From Prochlorococcus marinus (GTDB lineage: Bacteria; Cyanobacteriota; Cyanobacteriia; PCC-6307; Cyanobiaceae), in assembly GCF_001180245.1 (NCBI RefSeq), contig NZ_CVSV01000037.1, forward strand, positions 61,994 through 125,993: a stretch of 64,000 nt of DNA, read 5' to 3'. Below are positions 10,529-20,456 of the stretch, piece by piece. A model generated the notes under the pieces. It was not told the origin of the DNA and made no database searches. It was given only the letters and a program-made list of their open reading frames with translations. Each line of letters begins with the position of its first letter. Within the stretch, counting starts at the first letter, position 1. The position numbers and the translations under genes were made by a program.

Positions 10529-11431
10529 TCAAATAGAATAAATATCTTCCTTCTCAATAATTTTCTTTATTTCGCGACAAATACTTCCGTGATTATTCAT
10601 ACTACTTGTTGCGACTATTACACCCCCATGTTGTAAACTAGCTTTCCCATAAGTAAGTTCTTGATTATCTAAATTTGTAATTGCTCCACCAGCTGCTTTC
10701 AGAATAGATTCTGGCGCAGCGAAATCCCAGTCTTTCGGAGAACTTTTCCCAGGTAAACTTAGACAGATGTAAATATCACTCTCTCCCCTTAATATTGATG
10801 CTATCTTGCAACCAATGCTTCCCATTATTTTAACTTTGCTAAAATTTATTTTTTTTATTAAGTTTTTCAAAACTTTATTTCCATGATTTTTACTTGTCAC
10901 TAAAGTCATTTCTTGGAGATTGTTTTTATTAAAGAGATTTGGTTCGTATTTTGATCCATCTCTTTTTTCACACCAAGTTTTTTCTCCATCTGCTATCCAT
11001 AATTGATTTTTATTTGGAATCAAAACAAAACCAATAAAAGGTTTTTGTTTGAAGTTTAATGCCAAATGCATTGCATAATCACCTGTCCCTTGTATAAAAT
11101 CTTTCGTTCCATCAAGAGGATCAAGAACCCACATCCAATCATTCTTACTATTAAAAATTTCTGAAGAACTTTTTACATTTTCTTCGCTCAAAATATCCCA
11201 GTTAATATTTTTATATTTTTCATTTATTCTTTTAATAATCAACTCATTGACTTTCAAATCAGCCAAAGTAACAGGATCATCTTCATTATTATTTTTAAGT
11301 ATATTTGTTTTATCATCTGAATTTTCTAACAAATTAGAGTAATAAAGCAAAATATCTGCGGCTTCCCAGCTGAAAAATCTTACATCATCGATAAGATTAT
11401 TAATATCTATACCAGAAGGCAACTTAATCAT
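10529..11431 (-). CDS. cysQ: 3'(2'),5'-bisphosphate nucleotidase (CysQ family)
   Basis: The 300-residue protein belongs to the lithium-sensitive inositol monophosphatase/CysQ family. Metal-binding motifs are present: ILSEE, DPLDGTKDFIQGTGDYAMHL near residues 103-122, and the C-terminal WDFAAPESILKAAGG. CysQ hydrolyses PAP produced during sulfate assimilation. The family is clear, while inositol monophosphatase activity cannot be excluded from sequence. The gene is convergent with pnp and divergent from rsmI, with only 3 nt between the two divergent start codons. Confidence 0.85.
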   Translation of the reverse strand: MIKLPSGIDINNLIDDVRFFSWEAADILLYYSNLLENSDDKTNILKNNNEDDPVTLADLKVNELIIKRINEKYKNINWDILSEENVKSSSEIFNSKNDWMWVLDPLDGTKDFIQGTGDYAMHLALNFKQKPFIGFVLIPNKNQLWIADGEKTWCEKRDGSKYEPNLFNKNNLQEMTLVTSKNHGNKVLKNLIKKINFSKVKIMGSIGCKIASILRGESDIYICLSLPGKSSPKDWDFAAPESILKAAGGAITNLDNQELTYGKASLQHGGVIVATSSMNNHGSICREIKKIIEKEDIYSI

Positions 11432-11434
11432 TTA

Positions 11435-12298
11435 ATGAATAATATTTACTCATTATCACATAGAAAGGAGGAACCGGAAAACGGTATTTTATATATGGTT
11501 GGCACCCCAATTGGAAATTTAAATGATCTATCACAAAGAGCATTAAATATTTTAGCTAACGTTTCTTTAATTGCTTGTGAAGATACAAGACAAACAAAAA
11601 AAATAATAAGCAAGTTCAATATCTCAAATAAACTCATAAGTTTTAATAAACATAATTCTTCAATTAAAATTCCAAAAATAGTTAATGAACTAAAAGAAGG
11701 AAAATCCATCGCAATTGTGAGTGATGCTGGCATGCCAGGAATTTGCGATCCAGGGGAAGATATTGCTAGGTGCGTAAAATCCGAAGGAATCGATGTAATT
11801 TGTGTTCCCGGCGCATGTGCCGCGATAACAGCGCTTGTTTCAAGTGGTTTACCCTCTTCTAGTTTTATATTTGAAGGCTTTCTTCCTAAAAAGAAAATCG
11901 ATAGAGATAAAATTCTTTTAGAAATTAGCAAAAATCAAAAAACGACAATAATTTATGAATCACCTAAGCGGCTAAAAAAATTATTAGAAGAGTTATTTGA
12001 TTTTTGTGGAGGGGATAGAGAGATCACGGTTTCAAGAGAATTAACAAAGAAATTTGAAGAACATGTCGGTAATAATATTAATGAAGTTATAGAGTACTTT
12101 AGAGATAAGGATGTTATTGGTGAAATAACAATTGTTTTAAAAGGGATAAACAAGAAAAGAGATTTTAATCATGATAAATTAATTATAAAAAAAGATCTAA
12201 ATGATTTAATAAAAGCAGGATTAAGCTTATCAGCAGCTTCTAAATACCTAGCAAAGAAAAATGGATTTAAAAAGAGCGAAATATATAATATTATTTAA
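11435..12298 (+). CDS. rsmI: 16S rRNA (cytidine1402-2'-O)-methyltransferase
   Basis: The 287-residue protein has the tetrapyrrole-methylase-like fold of RsmI. Visible motifs are GTPIGNLNDLSQRALNIL, ACEDTRQTKKI, IVSDAGMPGICDPGEDI, CVPGACAAITALVSSGLPSS and YESPKRLKKLLEEL. It 2'-O-methylates C1402 in the decoding centre. The start lies 3 nt from the divergent cysQ start, so the two genes must share a bidirectional promoter or be read from overlapping upstream sequences. Confidence 0.93.
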   Translation: MNNIYSLSHRKEEPENGILYMVGTPIGNLNDLSQRALNILANVSLIACEDTRQTKKIISKFNISNKLISFNKHNSSIKIPKIVNELKEGKSIAIVSDAGMPGICDPGEDIARCVKSEGIDVICVPGACAAITALVSSGLPSSSFIFEGFLPKKKIDRDKILLEISKNQKTTIIYESPKRLKKLLEELFDFCGGDREITVSRELTKKFEEHVGNNINEVIEYFRDKDVIGEITIVLKGINKKRDFNHDKLIIKKDLNDLIKAGLSLSAASKYLAKKNGFKKSEIYNII

Positions 12299-12317
12299 GA
12301 CTAAAAGATTAATTTAA

Positions 12318-12536
12318 ATGAGCTTCATATTTAAAAAATTATTCTTATCAGGAATTTTCAACTGTTGTTTATTTTTAGCACTATTTATTGGAATACAAAA
12401 TAGTTCAAGCAAAAGTAAAGTAGACTTATTACTCGACGAAACTATTGAGCTTCCTATTAGTTTTATCGTCGGCTCAAGTTTTTTATTAGGTTCTATTTTA
12501 GGAAGCTTACTCCTTCTCAATACAAATAAAGATTAA
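12318..12536 (+). CDS. Small membrane protein, LapA-domain-like
   Basis: The 72-residue protein has two hydrophobic helices (about 8-25 and 47-66) separated by GIQNSSSKSKVDLLLDET. The 'QNS...V.LL...ELP.SF..G..FLLG' pattern resembles the LapA/DUF1049 family of small inner-membrane proteins that bind LPS-assembly partners in proteobacteria. It follows rsmI by 19 nt on the same strand. The family resemblance is weak and judged by eye. Confidence 0.6.
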   Translation: MSFIFKKLFLSGIFNCCLFLALFIGIQNSSSKSKVDLLLDETIELPISFIVGSSFLLGSILGSLLLLNTNKD

Positions 12537-12543
12537 AAATTGA

Positions 12544-13242
12544 TCAGAGAGCTATTAAATTTTCAGCACAAACAATTCTTGAAATGCCCTTCTCAAGCAG
12601 AACAGGTGCTGCGATTCTAAAAACATCTGTATTAGGAACTTTCAGTACCTTTTGTTCTTTATTGCAAGATCTTTTAGCAAGCTTTAAATCAAAAAATATT
12701 TCAATAGTTTTTCTGCTTAGGTCATCATGAGGTAAGAAATCCCATTCTGGGAAATCTTTTAACAATTTAATTTCTAACTCAATTTTTTTATCTACAACCA
12801 TATAAACAACTTTTGGGAAATCAACCTCTGAAATAGGAACCGAGGATAATTCTTTTCGGGGCGCATTTTCTATTTCATAATCTAAGGGAGGAATCTCGAA
12901 AAAAGATTCGAAAGAAAGGAACTTTGAATCATTTCTATTTTCCCCCAAAGTTTGTACATTTTCAGTAGCTTTCTTAGAAGTTTTATCATCGAGATTTGAA
13001 TTCAAAAGATTATTAGTTAAATTTGTGCCCTTTTTATTTTTTCCTTTAAGAGAATTATTTTTATTGACTAATTCCTTATATTTTTTTTCTCCAAGATTCT
13101 TTTTTAGGTTTCTTATGATTGTAGATTTAGTGCAAGAATAATTTTGAGACAAAACATCAAAAGCCATACCAGATTTAAAACTTCTAACCATTTCTTCTTT
13201 TTGTTTCTCAGTAAGTCTTTTGGTCAAGAGTAAAAATGCCAC
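12544..13242 (-). CDS. Hypothetical protein with N-terminal helix-turn-helix
   Basis: I do not recognise this 232-residue protein as a named family. Its first 60 residues (LTEKQKEEMVRSFKSGMAFD, then SQNYSCTKSTIIRNLKK) look like a Hin/transposase-type helix-turn-helix. The middle (about 75-125) is low-complexity and rich in Lys, Asn and Ser. The C-terminal 100 residues look compact (VVYMVVDKKIELEIKLLKDF, VFRIAAPVLLEKGISRIVCA). It is convergent with the small membrane gene and directed away from the tRNA. It could be a DNA-binding regulator, but no target can be proposed. Confidence 0.65.
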   Translation of the reverse strand: MAFLLLTKRLTEKQKEEMVRSFKSGMAFDVLSQNYSCTKSTIIRNLKKNLGEKKYKELVNKNNSLKGKNKKGTNLTNNLLNSNLDDKTSKKATENVQTLGENRNDSKFLSFESFFEIPPLDYEIENAPRKELSSVPISEVDFPKVVYMVVDKKIELEIKLLKDFPEWDFLPHDDLSRKTIEIFFDLKLAKRSCNKEQKVLKVPNTDVFRIAAPVLLEKGISRIVCAENLIAL

Positions 13243-13324
13243 ACACTATATTTTATGTGATTTTTTGTTGAAAGAGAATAAAATAGAGATTAACTTTCAA
13301 TTTTTTTAAAAAGGTTTACTTATT

Positions 13325-13353
13325 TTGTTTAGGTATGTGGGGTTCGATATAAT
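13325..13353 (+). promoter_or_regulatory. Putative sigma-70-type promoter of tRNA-Arg
   Basis: A perfect TATAAT box lies at 13348-13353, nine bases before the mature tRNA 5' end. A weak -35 candidate (TTGTTT, 13325-13330) is 17 bases upstream. The spacing fits a primary sigma factor promoter with transcription starting near the tRNA 5' end. The -10 element is convincing; the -35 element is not. Confidence 0.55.
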
Positions 13354-13361
13354 AGATTGAT

Positions 13362-13435
<74 letters not shown>

Positions 13436-13782
13436 TTAATTTTGAAAAAAAGAGAAATATTTAAATTATCAAAACTTTTATAAAATTAAAAAATTTTTTT
13501 AATATTTTTTCAACTTTATAAGTACGTTTTTTTTGATTGGTTTTTAGATTTATTTTCAAACTAATTAAACCTCTTTCTTTAATATTTTATAAACTGCAAT
13601 TTTTAATTTTTATGTTGTAGAAGCTAAAGAATGAATAATCAAAAATTAAATCAAATTCTGCAAAATGGCTAAACCAAAACGACCTAAAAATAAGAAAACT
13701 ATTAAAAATCAAATTTGATAAACAATAAATAAACTGTCTAAGAATTAAATTTAAAATTTATTGATTATGCGAACATTAAATA
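13436..13782. other. Gene-free spacer after tRNA-Arg
   Basis: These 347 nt are very AT-rich with several A and T runs. Only tiny reading frames are present (13 codons at 13631-13672 and 17 codons at 13665-13718), which I do not consider supported. No tRNA fragment, inverted repeat or integrase remnant was seen. The stretch presumably carries the promoter of the downstream ABC exporter and marks the left island border. Confidence 0.5.
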
Positions 13783-15609
13783 ATGAAAAAAAGTAAGACA
13801 TTAAGATATCTGAAGGAAGTGCTTTACTTCCTTCCAAAAGAAAGGAGAACACAACTTTTTTATCTCATACCAATTTCTATAATCGCAGGAATATCGGAAT
13901 TAATAGTAATTTTTTTATTAGCAAGGTTATTTAATTTCATAATAGGCAAGCCTAATCCCTCAATAAATTTATTAAGTAACGTATTTGATTTTGAACCAAA
14001 ATATAAAATTTTAATTCTTATAAGTGCTTTTATCTTATCAAATTGGTTTTCATCTATTATCAAGATTATCTTAAAGGCTAAACAATTCAGATTAAAAGCC
14101 ACTATTTGGAGAGATCTTTCGGATCAAGCACTTAAAAACTTACTTTCTCAAGAATACGATTTCTTTCTTGCAAATAATAAGACTGACCTTTCAGCCTCAG
14201 TTTTATTAAATATCAATAAAGTTTCAGACATTGTAGTTTTACCAGTACTTCAAGTAGTAAGTGGGGGTTTTATAATCGCATTCATTTCAATAACTGTATT
14301 AGTAATTGCAAAATCAACTGCTTTTTTCCTGATTTTGGGATTATTAATTGGTTATCTTTCTATTTCACTTTATATAATACCTAAGATTAGGATCTCAAAT
14401 AGAAAAAGGATTGATTTAGAGATTACATCTAATGGAATTTTAAATGAAGCTATCAGATCAATAATTGACGTAAAATTAAGCAATTCACAAAAATATTTTT
14501 TTAAAAGATATAAAAAGAAAGGTAGAGATTTGATACCAACTATAGAAAAAAGTGAAACTTTGCCAGAAATACCAAGAGCTCTGGTTGAACCATTTGGTAT
14601 TTCTTTAATTTTTATTATTGGTATATTTCCATATTTTACAATCAATGATATCAATCAAATCTCTGAAATAATACCTTTCTTAGCAACAATCGCTGCAGCC
14701 TCTCTTAAACTTACTCCTCCTTTGCAAGATACTTTCAGGGCCTACAACTCTATAAGGGGTGGCATTCCAGATTTAGAGGAAACAGTAAAGTTGATAAAAT
14801 TATCGAATAATAATCAATTTAATCAAATCAAAAAGCCTTCCTTTGATAAAAATTTTATATATCCCAAAAAGAAAATTTCATTTAAAAACGTTTATTATAA
14901 ATACCCTGAGACAGAATTAGATGTAATAAAAAATTTATCATTTGATATTAATGTTGGTTCAAAAGTTGCATTCGTTGGAGCAACAGGGAGTGGAAAAACT
15001 ACTACCGTAAACTTACTACTTCAATTATTAAAACCCAATATGGGTCATTTATATTTAGATAACAACATTCTTAAAAGTAAGGATGTTACTAATTGGCAAG
15101 CTCACTGCAGCTATGTGCCTCAATCTTTTTATTTAAATAACACCACAATTCTTGAAAATATTGCCTTCGCGCAAGATAGAGATGATATTGACTTACCTAA
15201 AGTAAAAAAGGCTATCGATTCAGCAAAACTAACTGAATTAATTTCTAAATTACCAAGAGGATTAGAAACTATTATTGGAGAAAATGGTATTGCTCTTTCA
15301 GGCGGTCAAAGGCAAAGATTAGCAATAGCAAGAGCCTTTTATAGGGAATCAAAATTATTAATAATGGATGAAGCTACTAGTTCTCTGGACAATAAAACAG
15401 AATCTAAAGTAATGGAGTCTATAGATTTAAAAGGGAATAATTGTACATTAATAATAATTGCACATAGGTTGTCTACCGTAATTAATGCAGATATTATTTT
15501 TGAATTTAACGGAGGTGAGATTTCGCATTCAGGTTCTTTTGAAGAATTATGTAGAAATTCTGAAAGCTTTAAGGATTTGAGCGTTTTAGAAAAGAAAATA
15601 CTTAAATAA
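13783..15609 (+). CDS. MsbA/PglK-like ABC exporter
   Basis: The 608-residue protein joins a six-helix transmembrane domain (about 20-320) to an ATPase domain. The ATPase shows Walker A GATGSGKTTT near residue 399, signature LSGGQRQRLAIARA near 504 and Walker B LLIMDEATSSLD near 525. Half-transporters of this design flip lipid-linked glycans or lipids (MsbA, PglK) or export other substrates. As the first gene of the polysaccharide island it may flip an undecaprenyl-linked oligosaccharide. Substrate assignment is inferred from context only. The 3' end faces the convergent glycosyltransferase 9 nt away. Confidence 0.85.
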   Translation: MKKSKTLRYLKEVLYFLPKERRTQLFYLIPISIIAGISELIVIFLLARLFNFIIGKPNPSINLLSNVFDFEPKYKILILISAFILSNWFSSIIKIILKAKQFRLKATIWRDLSDQALKNLLSQEYDFFLANNKTDLSASVLLNINKVSDIVVLPVLQVVSGGFIIAFISITVLVIAKSTAFFLILGLLIGYLSISLYIIPKIRISNRKRIDLEITSNGILNEAIRSIIDVKLSNSQKYFFKRYKKKGRDLIPTIEKSETLPEIPRALVEPFGISLIFIIGIFPYFTINDINQISEIIPFLATIAAASLKLTPPLQDTFRAYNSIRGGIPDLEETVKLIKLSNNNQFNQIKKPSFDKNFIYPKKKISFKNVYYKYPETELDVIKNLSFDINVGSKVAFVGATGSGKTTTVNLLLQLLKPNMGHLYLDNNILKSKDVTNWQAHCSYVPQSFYLNNTTILENIAFAQDRDDIDLPKVKKAIDSAKLTELISKLPRGLETIIGENGIALSGGQRQRLAIARAFYRESKLLIMDEATSSLDNKTESKVMESIDLKGNNCTLIIIAHRLSTVINADIIFEFNGGEISHSGSFEELCRNSESFKDLSVLEKKILK

Positions 15610-15618
15610 TAAAAATTT

Positions 15619-16677
15619 TCAAATATTTACTATTTTTTCAATTACTTTTGCTGACTCTTTCCAATCATATTTTGAGGCTATTTTTGGTCCTAATTGAGAG
15701 AATTTAGCCATAATATCTTTTTCTAAATTTACTTTTTGCATAGAGCGTTTTATTTCTTCTATATTTTTTGGATTTACAAGTATTCCATTACCCTCAAGAA
15801 TTTCTTTAACTGCCCCTGTATTTGAAGCTACAACTGGAGTACCGCAAGCTAAAGCTTCTAAAGCTGGCAACCCAAATCCCTCCCATAAACTTATTAAATA
15901 TAGTGCTTTACATCTATTTAGAAGATTTAGTTTCTCATTATTAGAAACCCAATTTTTCCAAATACATTGTTTTTCAATATTCAATTTTTTAGATAATTTT
16001 TTTAAAGCAGGTGTATATCTTTTATCAAAAGGTCCTACAAAAATAAGTTGATAATCTTTATGATTAAAAGATCTAAAGGCAATTAATAATCTTTTTAAAT
16101 TTTTGTATTTATTGTGTCTTCCAATAACAAGAAAAATATTTTCTCTTTTAAGATTTAGAGGGTAGACTTCTTTTTTATTAAAACCTAATTTGAGTATTCT
16201 TAATTTGGTGAAAGGTATTTTATATTTCTTATTTACTTCTATTGCTGTAGCCTTTGAAATACACAAAACCAATTTTGATTTATATAAGACTAACGGTACA
16301 TAAAATAAATAATATAGGGTAATAAAAGATAAAGTTGGAAATCTAAGGGGAATTAAATCCGGTATAATAACAATAGTTGAAAGACCCACAAATAAGGGGG
16401 CTTCAGGTAATGGTGAGATAAAATATTTGGCCTGATATTTTTTCATTAAATATGGAATTTTTCTTTGTATCCAGAATAATCTTTTTATGTGGGCAAACTT
16501 ACTACTCCCTGGAGATAATTTAGATGAGATTTTAAGTTTATTTTTTTTATTAGAATTTCTTGGATCTAATAAAAGAATTTTGTCAGAGGAAAAATTTTCT
16601 AATAGTCTTTCTGATAACTCTCCAATTCCTGTGTTTTTTTCGGAGATATAACTACCATTAAAGATTGCTTTAAACAT
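15619..16677 (-). CDS. Glycosyltransferase family 4
   Basis: The 352-residue protein is a GT-B retaining glycosyltransferase. The C-terminal domain has IFLVIGRHNKYKNLKRLLIA, the nucleotide-sugar binding segment LISLWEGFGLPALEALACG (E-x7-E pattern, about residues 262-280) and TPVVASNTGAVKEILEGNGI. The N-terminal half has a hydrophobic stretch around 105-135. It probably adds a hexose such as mannose to a lipid-linked glycan, though donor and acceptor are unknown. It is convergent with the upstream ABC exporter and divergent from gmd. Confidence 0.85.
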   Translation of the reverse strand: MFKAIFNGSYISEKNTGIGELSERLLENFSSDKILLLDPRNSNKKNKLKISSKLSPGSSKFAHIKRLFWIQRKIPYLMKKYQAKYFISPLPEAPLFVGLSTIVIIPDLIPLRFPTLSFITLYYLFYVPLVLYKSKLVLCISKATAIEVNKKYKIPFTKLRILKLGFNKKEVYPLNLKRENIFLVIGRHNKYKNLKRLLIAFRSFNHKDYQLIFVGPFDKRYTPALKKLSKKLNIEKQCIWKNWVSNNEKLNLLNRCKALYLISLWEGFGLPALEALACGTPVVASNTGAVKEILEGNGILVNPKNIEEIKRSMQKVNLEKDIMAKFSQLGPKIASKYDWKESAKVIEKIVNI

Positions 16678-16824
16678 TCAAAAATAAACTTTAAATTTTA
16701 TTTTAAATCAAAATTAGTTAAACAAAATATTTAATTAAATCCCTTCAGACAAAATGTGTAAATGTGATTTTACTAAGAAACAATATTTTACTAAAATGTA
16801 AAGATATTAAATTTTTATAAATAG

Positions 16825-17943
16825 ATGAAGAAAGCTCTAATAACTGGCATTACTGGACAAGATGGAAGTTACCTCGCAGAATTGTTGATTGATAAAGGTT
16901 ATGAAGTACATGGCATAAAAAGACGTTCAAGTTCTTTTAATACTTCAAGAATTGACCACCTCTATCAAGACCCACATGAAAAAGGCGCAAGGTTTATTCT
17001 TCATTATGGTGATCTTATTGATAGCACGAACATTATGAAAATAATAAAAAAAGTTGAACCTGACGAGATTTATAATTTGGGTGCTCAAAGTCACGTGGCA
17101 GTTAGTTTTGAAACACCTGAATACACTGCGAACTGTGATGCATTAGGGATTTTAAGAATTCTTGAGGCAGTTAGGAATCTTAAACTGATAGAAAAAACAA
17201 AAATTTATCAAGCAAGCACAAGTGAACTATATGGACTAGTACAAGAAGTGCCGCAGAAGGAATCAACCCCTTTTTATCCAAGAAGTCCATACGCAGTAGC
17301 AAAACTTTATGCTTACTGGATAGTAGTTAACTATAGAGAGGCCTATGGAATGTTTGCATGTAATGGAATACTATTCAATCATGAAAGCACAAGAAGGGGT
17401 GAAACTTTCGTTACAAGGAAAATAACAAGGGGGCTTTCAAGAATAAATCTTGGGCTTGAGAAATGTATTTATATGGGTAATCTTGATGCAAAAAGAGATT
17501 GGGGACATGCGAAAGACTATGTTTATATGCAATGGCTAATGTTACAACAAGATACTCCGGAAGACTTTGTTATTGCTACTGGAGAAATGAAAACAGTAAG
17601 AGAGTTTATTGAAAAAAGTGCAGCAAAGCTCGGATGGAATAAGAAAGAAGATGGTCCTGCAATTATTTGGGAAGGATCGGGAGTTAATGAAATTGGGAGA
17701 AGAGCAGATAATAACGAAATTGTTATAAGAATAGATGATCGTTATTTTAGACCTACAGAGGTTAATGAATTACTCGGAGACCCTTCAAAAGCAAAAAAAC
17801 GCCTTAATTGGAAACCGGAGATCTCACTTGACGATCTAATTAGCGAAATGATCGAGCTTGATACAAAAGAAGCAAAAAAAGAAGCTATGCTTCAAAAACA
17901 AGGATTCGAAATTCATGGGGCAATTGAGTCTCCTCCTTCTTAG
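16825..17943 (+). CDS. gmd: GDP-mannose 4,6-dehydratase
   Basis: This 372-residue extended SDR enzyme converts GDP-D-mannose to GDP-4-keto-6-deoxymannose. Visible motifs are the Rossmann glycine motif [14 protein letters not shown], Gmd-specific [28 protein letters not shown], catalytic TSELYG with SPYAVAK, and the NADP-contacting [16 protein letters not shown]. It is paired functionally with GDP-fucose synthase (29022-30023) and ManC (26359-27813) to make GDP-fucose. Its 3' end overlaps the convergent gmd paralogue by 4 nt. Confidence 0.95.
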   Translation: MKKALITGITGQDGSYLAELLIDKGYEVHGIKRRSSSFNTSRIDHLYQDPHEKGARFILHYGDLIDSTNIMKIIKKVEPDEIYNLGAQSHVAVSFETPEYTANCDALGILRILEAVRNLKLIEKTKIYQASTSELYGLVQEVPQKESTPFYPRSPYAVAKLYAYWIVVNYREAYGMFACNGILFNHESTRRGETFVTRKITRGLSRINLGLEKCIYMGNLDAKRDWGHAKDYVYMQWLMLQQDTPEDFVIATGEMKTVREFIEKSAAKLGWNKKEDGPAIIWEGSGVNEIGRRADNNEIVIRIDDRYFRPTEVNELLGDPSKAKKRLNWKPEISLDDLISEMIELDTKEAKKEAMLQKQGFEIHGAIESPPS

Positions 17944-18905
17944 CTTTGATTAATAAGATCCTCAAACATTTCATCTATTATTTTTTCAAGATTTTTTTCT
18001 GATTTCCAATTTAGATTCTTATATATTTTGGAGGGATCTAAATATGAATACTTTATATCACTAGGTCTTAAAAGTTTTTTATCACAAATTACAAATTTAC
18101 TTTCATCTAAACTAAATTTTTTAAAAGCCATTGACACAAAATCTTTTAAAGAATTTGTAACCCCAGTTGCAATTATGTAATCTTCAGGTTCTTGAGAATG
18201 CATCATTAAATACATAGCTTCAACATATTCAGGTGCCCAACCCCAATCTCTCCACGTATCTAGGTTGCCTAATCTTAATTCTTTAGACTTTTTACAAACA
18301 ATATCCCAAACACCGTTCACTATTTTCTTTGTCACGAATCTTTTATTTCTTAATGGTGATTCATGATTACCAAGAATTCCAGTACAGCAAAATAGATTAT
18401 AAGATTCTCTATAATTTGAAACTATCCAAAAAGCAGTTGCTTTTGCAGTAGCATAAGGGCTTCTAGGGGAAAAAACAGTTTTTTCATTTGCAATTATTTT
18501 ATTTGTATTTCCAAAACATTCTGAGCTTCCTGCATTAAAAAATTTAATTTTTTTATCATTTAATTTTATCGCTTCAAGAAAATTTAAAGTTCCTAAAGAT
18601 ATTGATTCCATACATTCCACTGGTTGCTCAAAAGACAAGCCAACACTTGTTAAACCGGCTAAATAATATACTTCATCTGGATTTATAGAATTTACTGCTT
18701 TGAATACACTTCTAAAATCATTTGGAGCAAGCGATAATAAATTTATATCATTTACAATCTTTAGTCTTGATAAATTTGTTGTGTCACATATTGAAGAATC
18801 TCTAGTGGATCCGTAAACAATATATCCTTTTGAAAGTAATAATTTAGCCAGATATGCTCCATCTTGACCACTTATTCCTACAATTAAAGCAGTAGATTTA
18901 TTCAT
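17940..18905 (-). CDS. Gmd-like GDP-sugar SDR enzyme
   Basis: The 321-residue protein is a paralogue of Gmd: [81 protein letters not shown] and [14 protein letters not shown]. It keeps the Ser/Tyr/Lys SDR residues but is about 50 residues shorter than Gmd and lacks the RRSSSFNT...HLY segment. It could be a second dehydratase or a GDP-6-deoxy-hexose reductase. It is placed tail to tail with gmd, overlapping by 4 nt. Confidence 0.8.
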   Translation of the reverse strand: MNKSTALIVGISGQDGAYLAKLLLSKGYIVYGSTRDSSICDTTNLSRLKIVNDINLLSLAPNDFRSVFKAVNSINPDEVYYLAGLTSVGLSFEQPVECMESISLGTLNFLEAIKLNDKKIKFFNAGSSECFGNTNKIIANEKTVFSPRSPYATAKATAFWIVSNYRESYNLFCCTGILGNHESPLRNKRFVTKKIVNGVWDIVCKKSKELRLGNLDTWRDWGWAPEYVEAMYLMMHSQEPEDYIIATGVTNSLKDFVSMAFKKFSLDESKFVICDKKLLRPSDIKYSYLDPSKIYKNLNWKSEKNLEKIIDEMFEDLINQS

Positions 18906-19154
18906 TATTTAAACAACTCAAAAATAGACTTTTCCATCTTACTTATAAAATTATATCTCAAATTACTTTATTAAATATAAACTATTAATCAAATCTGTTT
19001 GGTTGTAGATTTATAATTATTTTTGGAGTTAAAAACTGATTTTAATGAAAAAATTATTTATAAATTTTGTAAATCATCCTGCTACTTATTTAAAAAAATT
19101 TAACTTTTAGCAATTTTTAATTTTTGATATATTTGTCTTATAAATACTCTGAAA

Positions 19155-20456
19155 ATGCATAACTATAAAATTTCTAACTTTCATAGCATCTTAATTAAAG
19201 AAATTAATATATTCAGAACAGGTTTATTTATTTTACCTTCCGCTCCTGCGATAGCCTTTGTACTTATTGTAGTTTCACTATTAATAAATAGTTTGAAAAC
19301 AAAGGCTTCATTCTTTAAAGATAAGACAAATTTACTCATTATAATTGCATCTATTTTAATGCTAATAAGTTCTATCCTTCAAATATTTTTCTTAAAAAAT
19401 ATTTATAGTGAAGAACTTAATAAAAACTCATCTTGGATAGGTCTTTTTAACTGGATTCCATTTTTTTGGATTTTTTGTTCTTCTCAAGAATTTCTTAAAA
19501 CAAAAGAGGATAGAGAATGTACCAGTCTAATTTTGTGCTTAAGTACAATACCAGTAATATTTTCAGGCATTGGACAAACGTTCTTTAATTGGCATGGTCC
19601 CTTAGAATTATTTAATGGAACTATCATTTGGTATCAAAGACCAATAGATTCGATTTCAGGTTTAACTGCCCAATTTAATCATGCTAATTATGCAGGGGCT
19701 TGGTTTACTTTTATTTTACCTCTTTGCATTGCTCAATCTTTTAATAAGACTTCAAAAAAAATTAAAAAAAATTTTTTTAGGATTATCCTTTTTGGCATTA
19801 TATCTTGTATTTTTCTTACAAATTCCCGAAATGCATGGGGTTGTTCATTACTTTCAATTCCATTAGTTTTGGGAACATCATCATTACAATGGTTTTTCCC
19901 ATTTATTTTTTTTACAATCACCTTAATTCTAGTTACAACACAGAATTTCTTTGAAAGTGGAATACAAAATTTATTGAGGGATATTATACCCAATAAAGTT
20001 TGGCAAGAATTTACGAATGAGGGATTTAAAAATTTAGATGTAACAAGATTAGAAATTATTCAAGAAGCCTTTAGATTAGTTATAAACAATCCTTTATTTG
20101 GCACTGGAGCAGCTTCATTTCCAGTCATATATGAGCTCGAAAAAGGGTTTTGGAAAGGACATTCTCATAATATCCTTGCTGAATTATCCATAAGCTATGG
20201 AATACCGTGTACGATAATACTTATATTTTTTATTTGTCGGATTTTAATAAAGTCCTTCCAAAATATATATATCACAGATAAAAAAAATATATTTGATAGA
20301 AGTATATGGACTGCGATAATAATTTTCTTACTTTCTCAGCAAATAGATATTCAATATTTTGATGGCAGGATTAGTTTACTTTTCTGGATATTATTAGCAG
20401 GACTAAAATGTATTAATGATGAAAATCAAAATTTAATAAAAAATGCATATAAGTAA
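19155..20456 (+). CDS. O-antigen ligase/polymerase-like membrane protein (Wzy/WaaL)
   Basis: The 433-residue polytopic protein has about ten to twelve hydrophobic segments and the Wzy_C hallmark in the periplasmic loop and following helix: RLEIIQEAFRLVINNPLFGTG, then GHSHNILAELSISYGIP. Such proteins polymerise O-units or ligate glycan to lipid A. The two functions cannot be told apart by sequence alone. Its stop overlaps the next gene by 14 nt, so the two are translationally coupled. Confidence 0.8.
   Translation: MHNYKISNFHSILIKEINIFRTGLFILPSAPAIAFVLIVVSLLINSLKTKASFFKDKTNLLIIIASILMLISSILQIFFLKNIYSEELNKNSSWIGLFNWIPFFWIFCSSQEFLKTKEDRECTSLILCLSTIPVIFSGIGQTFFNWHGPLELFNGTIIWYQRPIDSISGLTAQFNHANYAGAWFTFILPLCIAQSFNKTSKKIKKNFFRIILFGIISCIFLTNSRNAWGCSLLSIPLVLGTSSLQWFFPFIFFTITLILVTTQNFFESGIQNLLRDIIPNKVWQEFTNEGFKNLDVTRLEIIQEAFRLVINNPLFGTGAASFPVIYELEKGFWKGHSHNILAELSISYGIPCTIILIFFICRILIKSFQNIYITDKKNIFDRSIWTAIIIFLLSQQIDIQYFDGRISLLFWILLAGLKCINDENQNLIKNAYK

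Noticed and set aside
11446..11931. 161-codon frame antisense to rsmI
   Set aside because: It lies wholly inside rsmI, whose motifs are conserved; the antisense product has no recognisable pattern.
13631..13718. Two overlapping mini-frames (13 and 17 codons) after the tRNA
   Set aside because: Too short, no ribosome-binding site or conservation evidence available.
20443..20456. 14-nt overlap between polymerase and GT39 genes considered as a frameshift
   Set aside because: The two proteins belong to different families with complete ends, so this is a true gene overlap, unlike the one at 22634.
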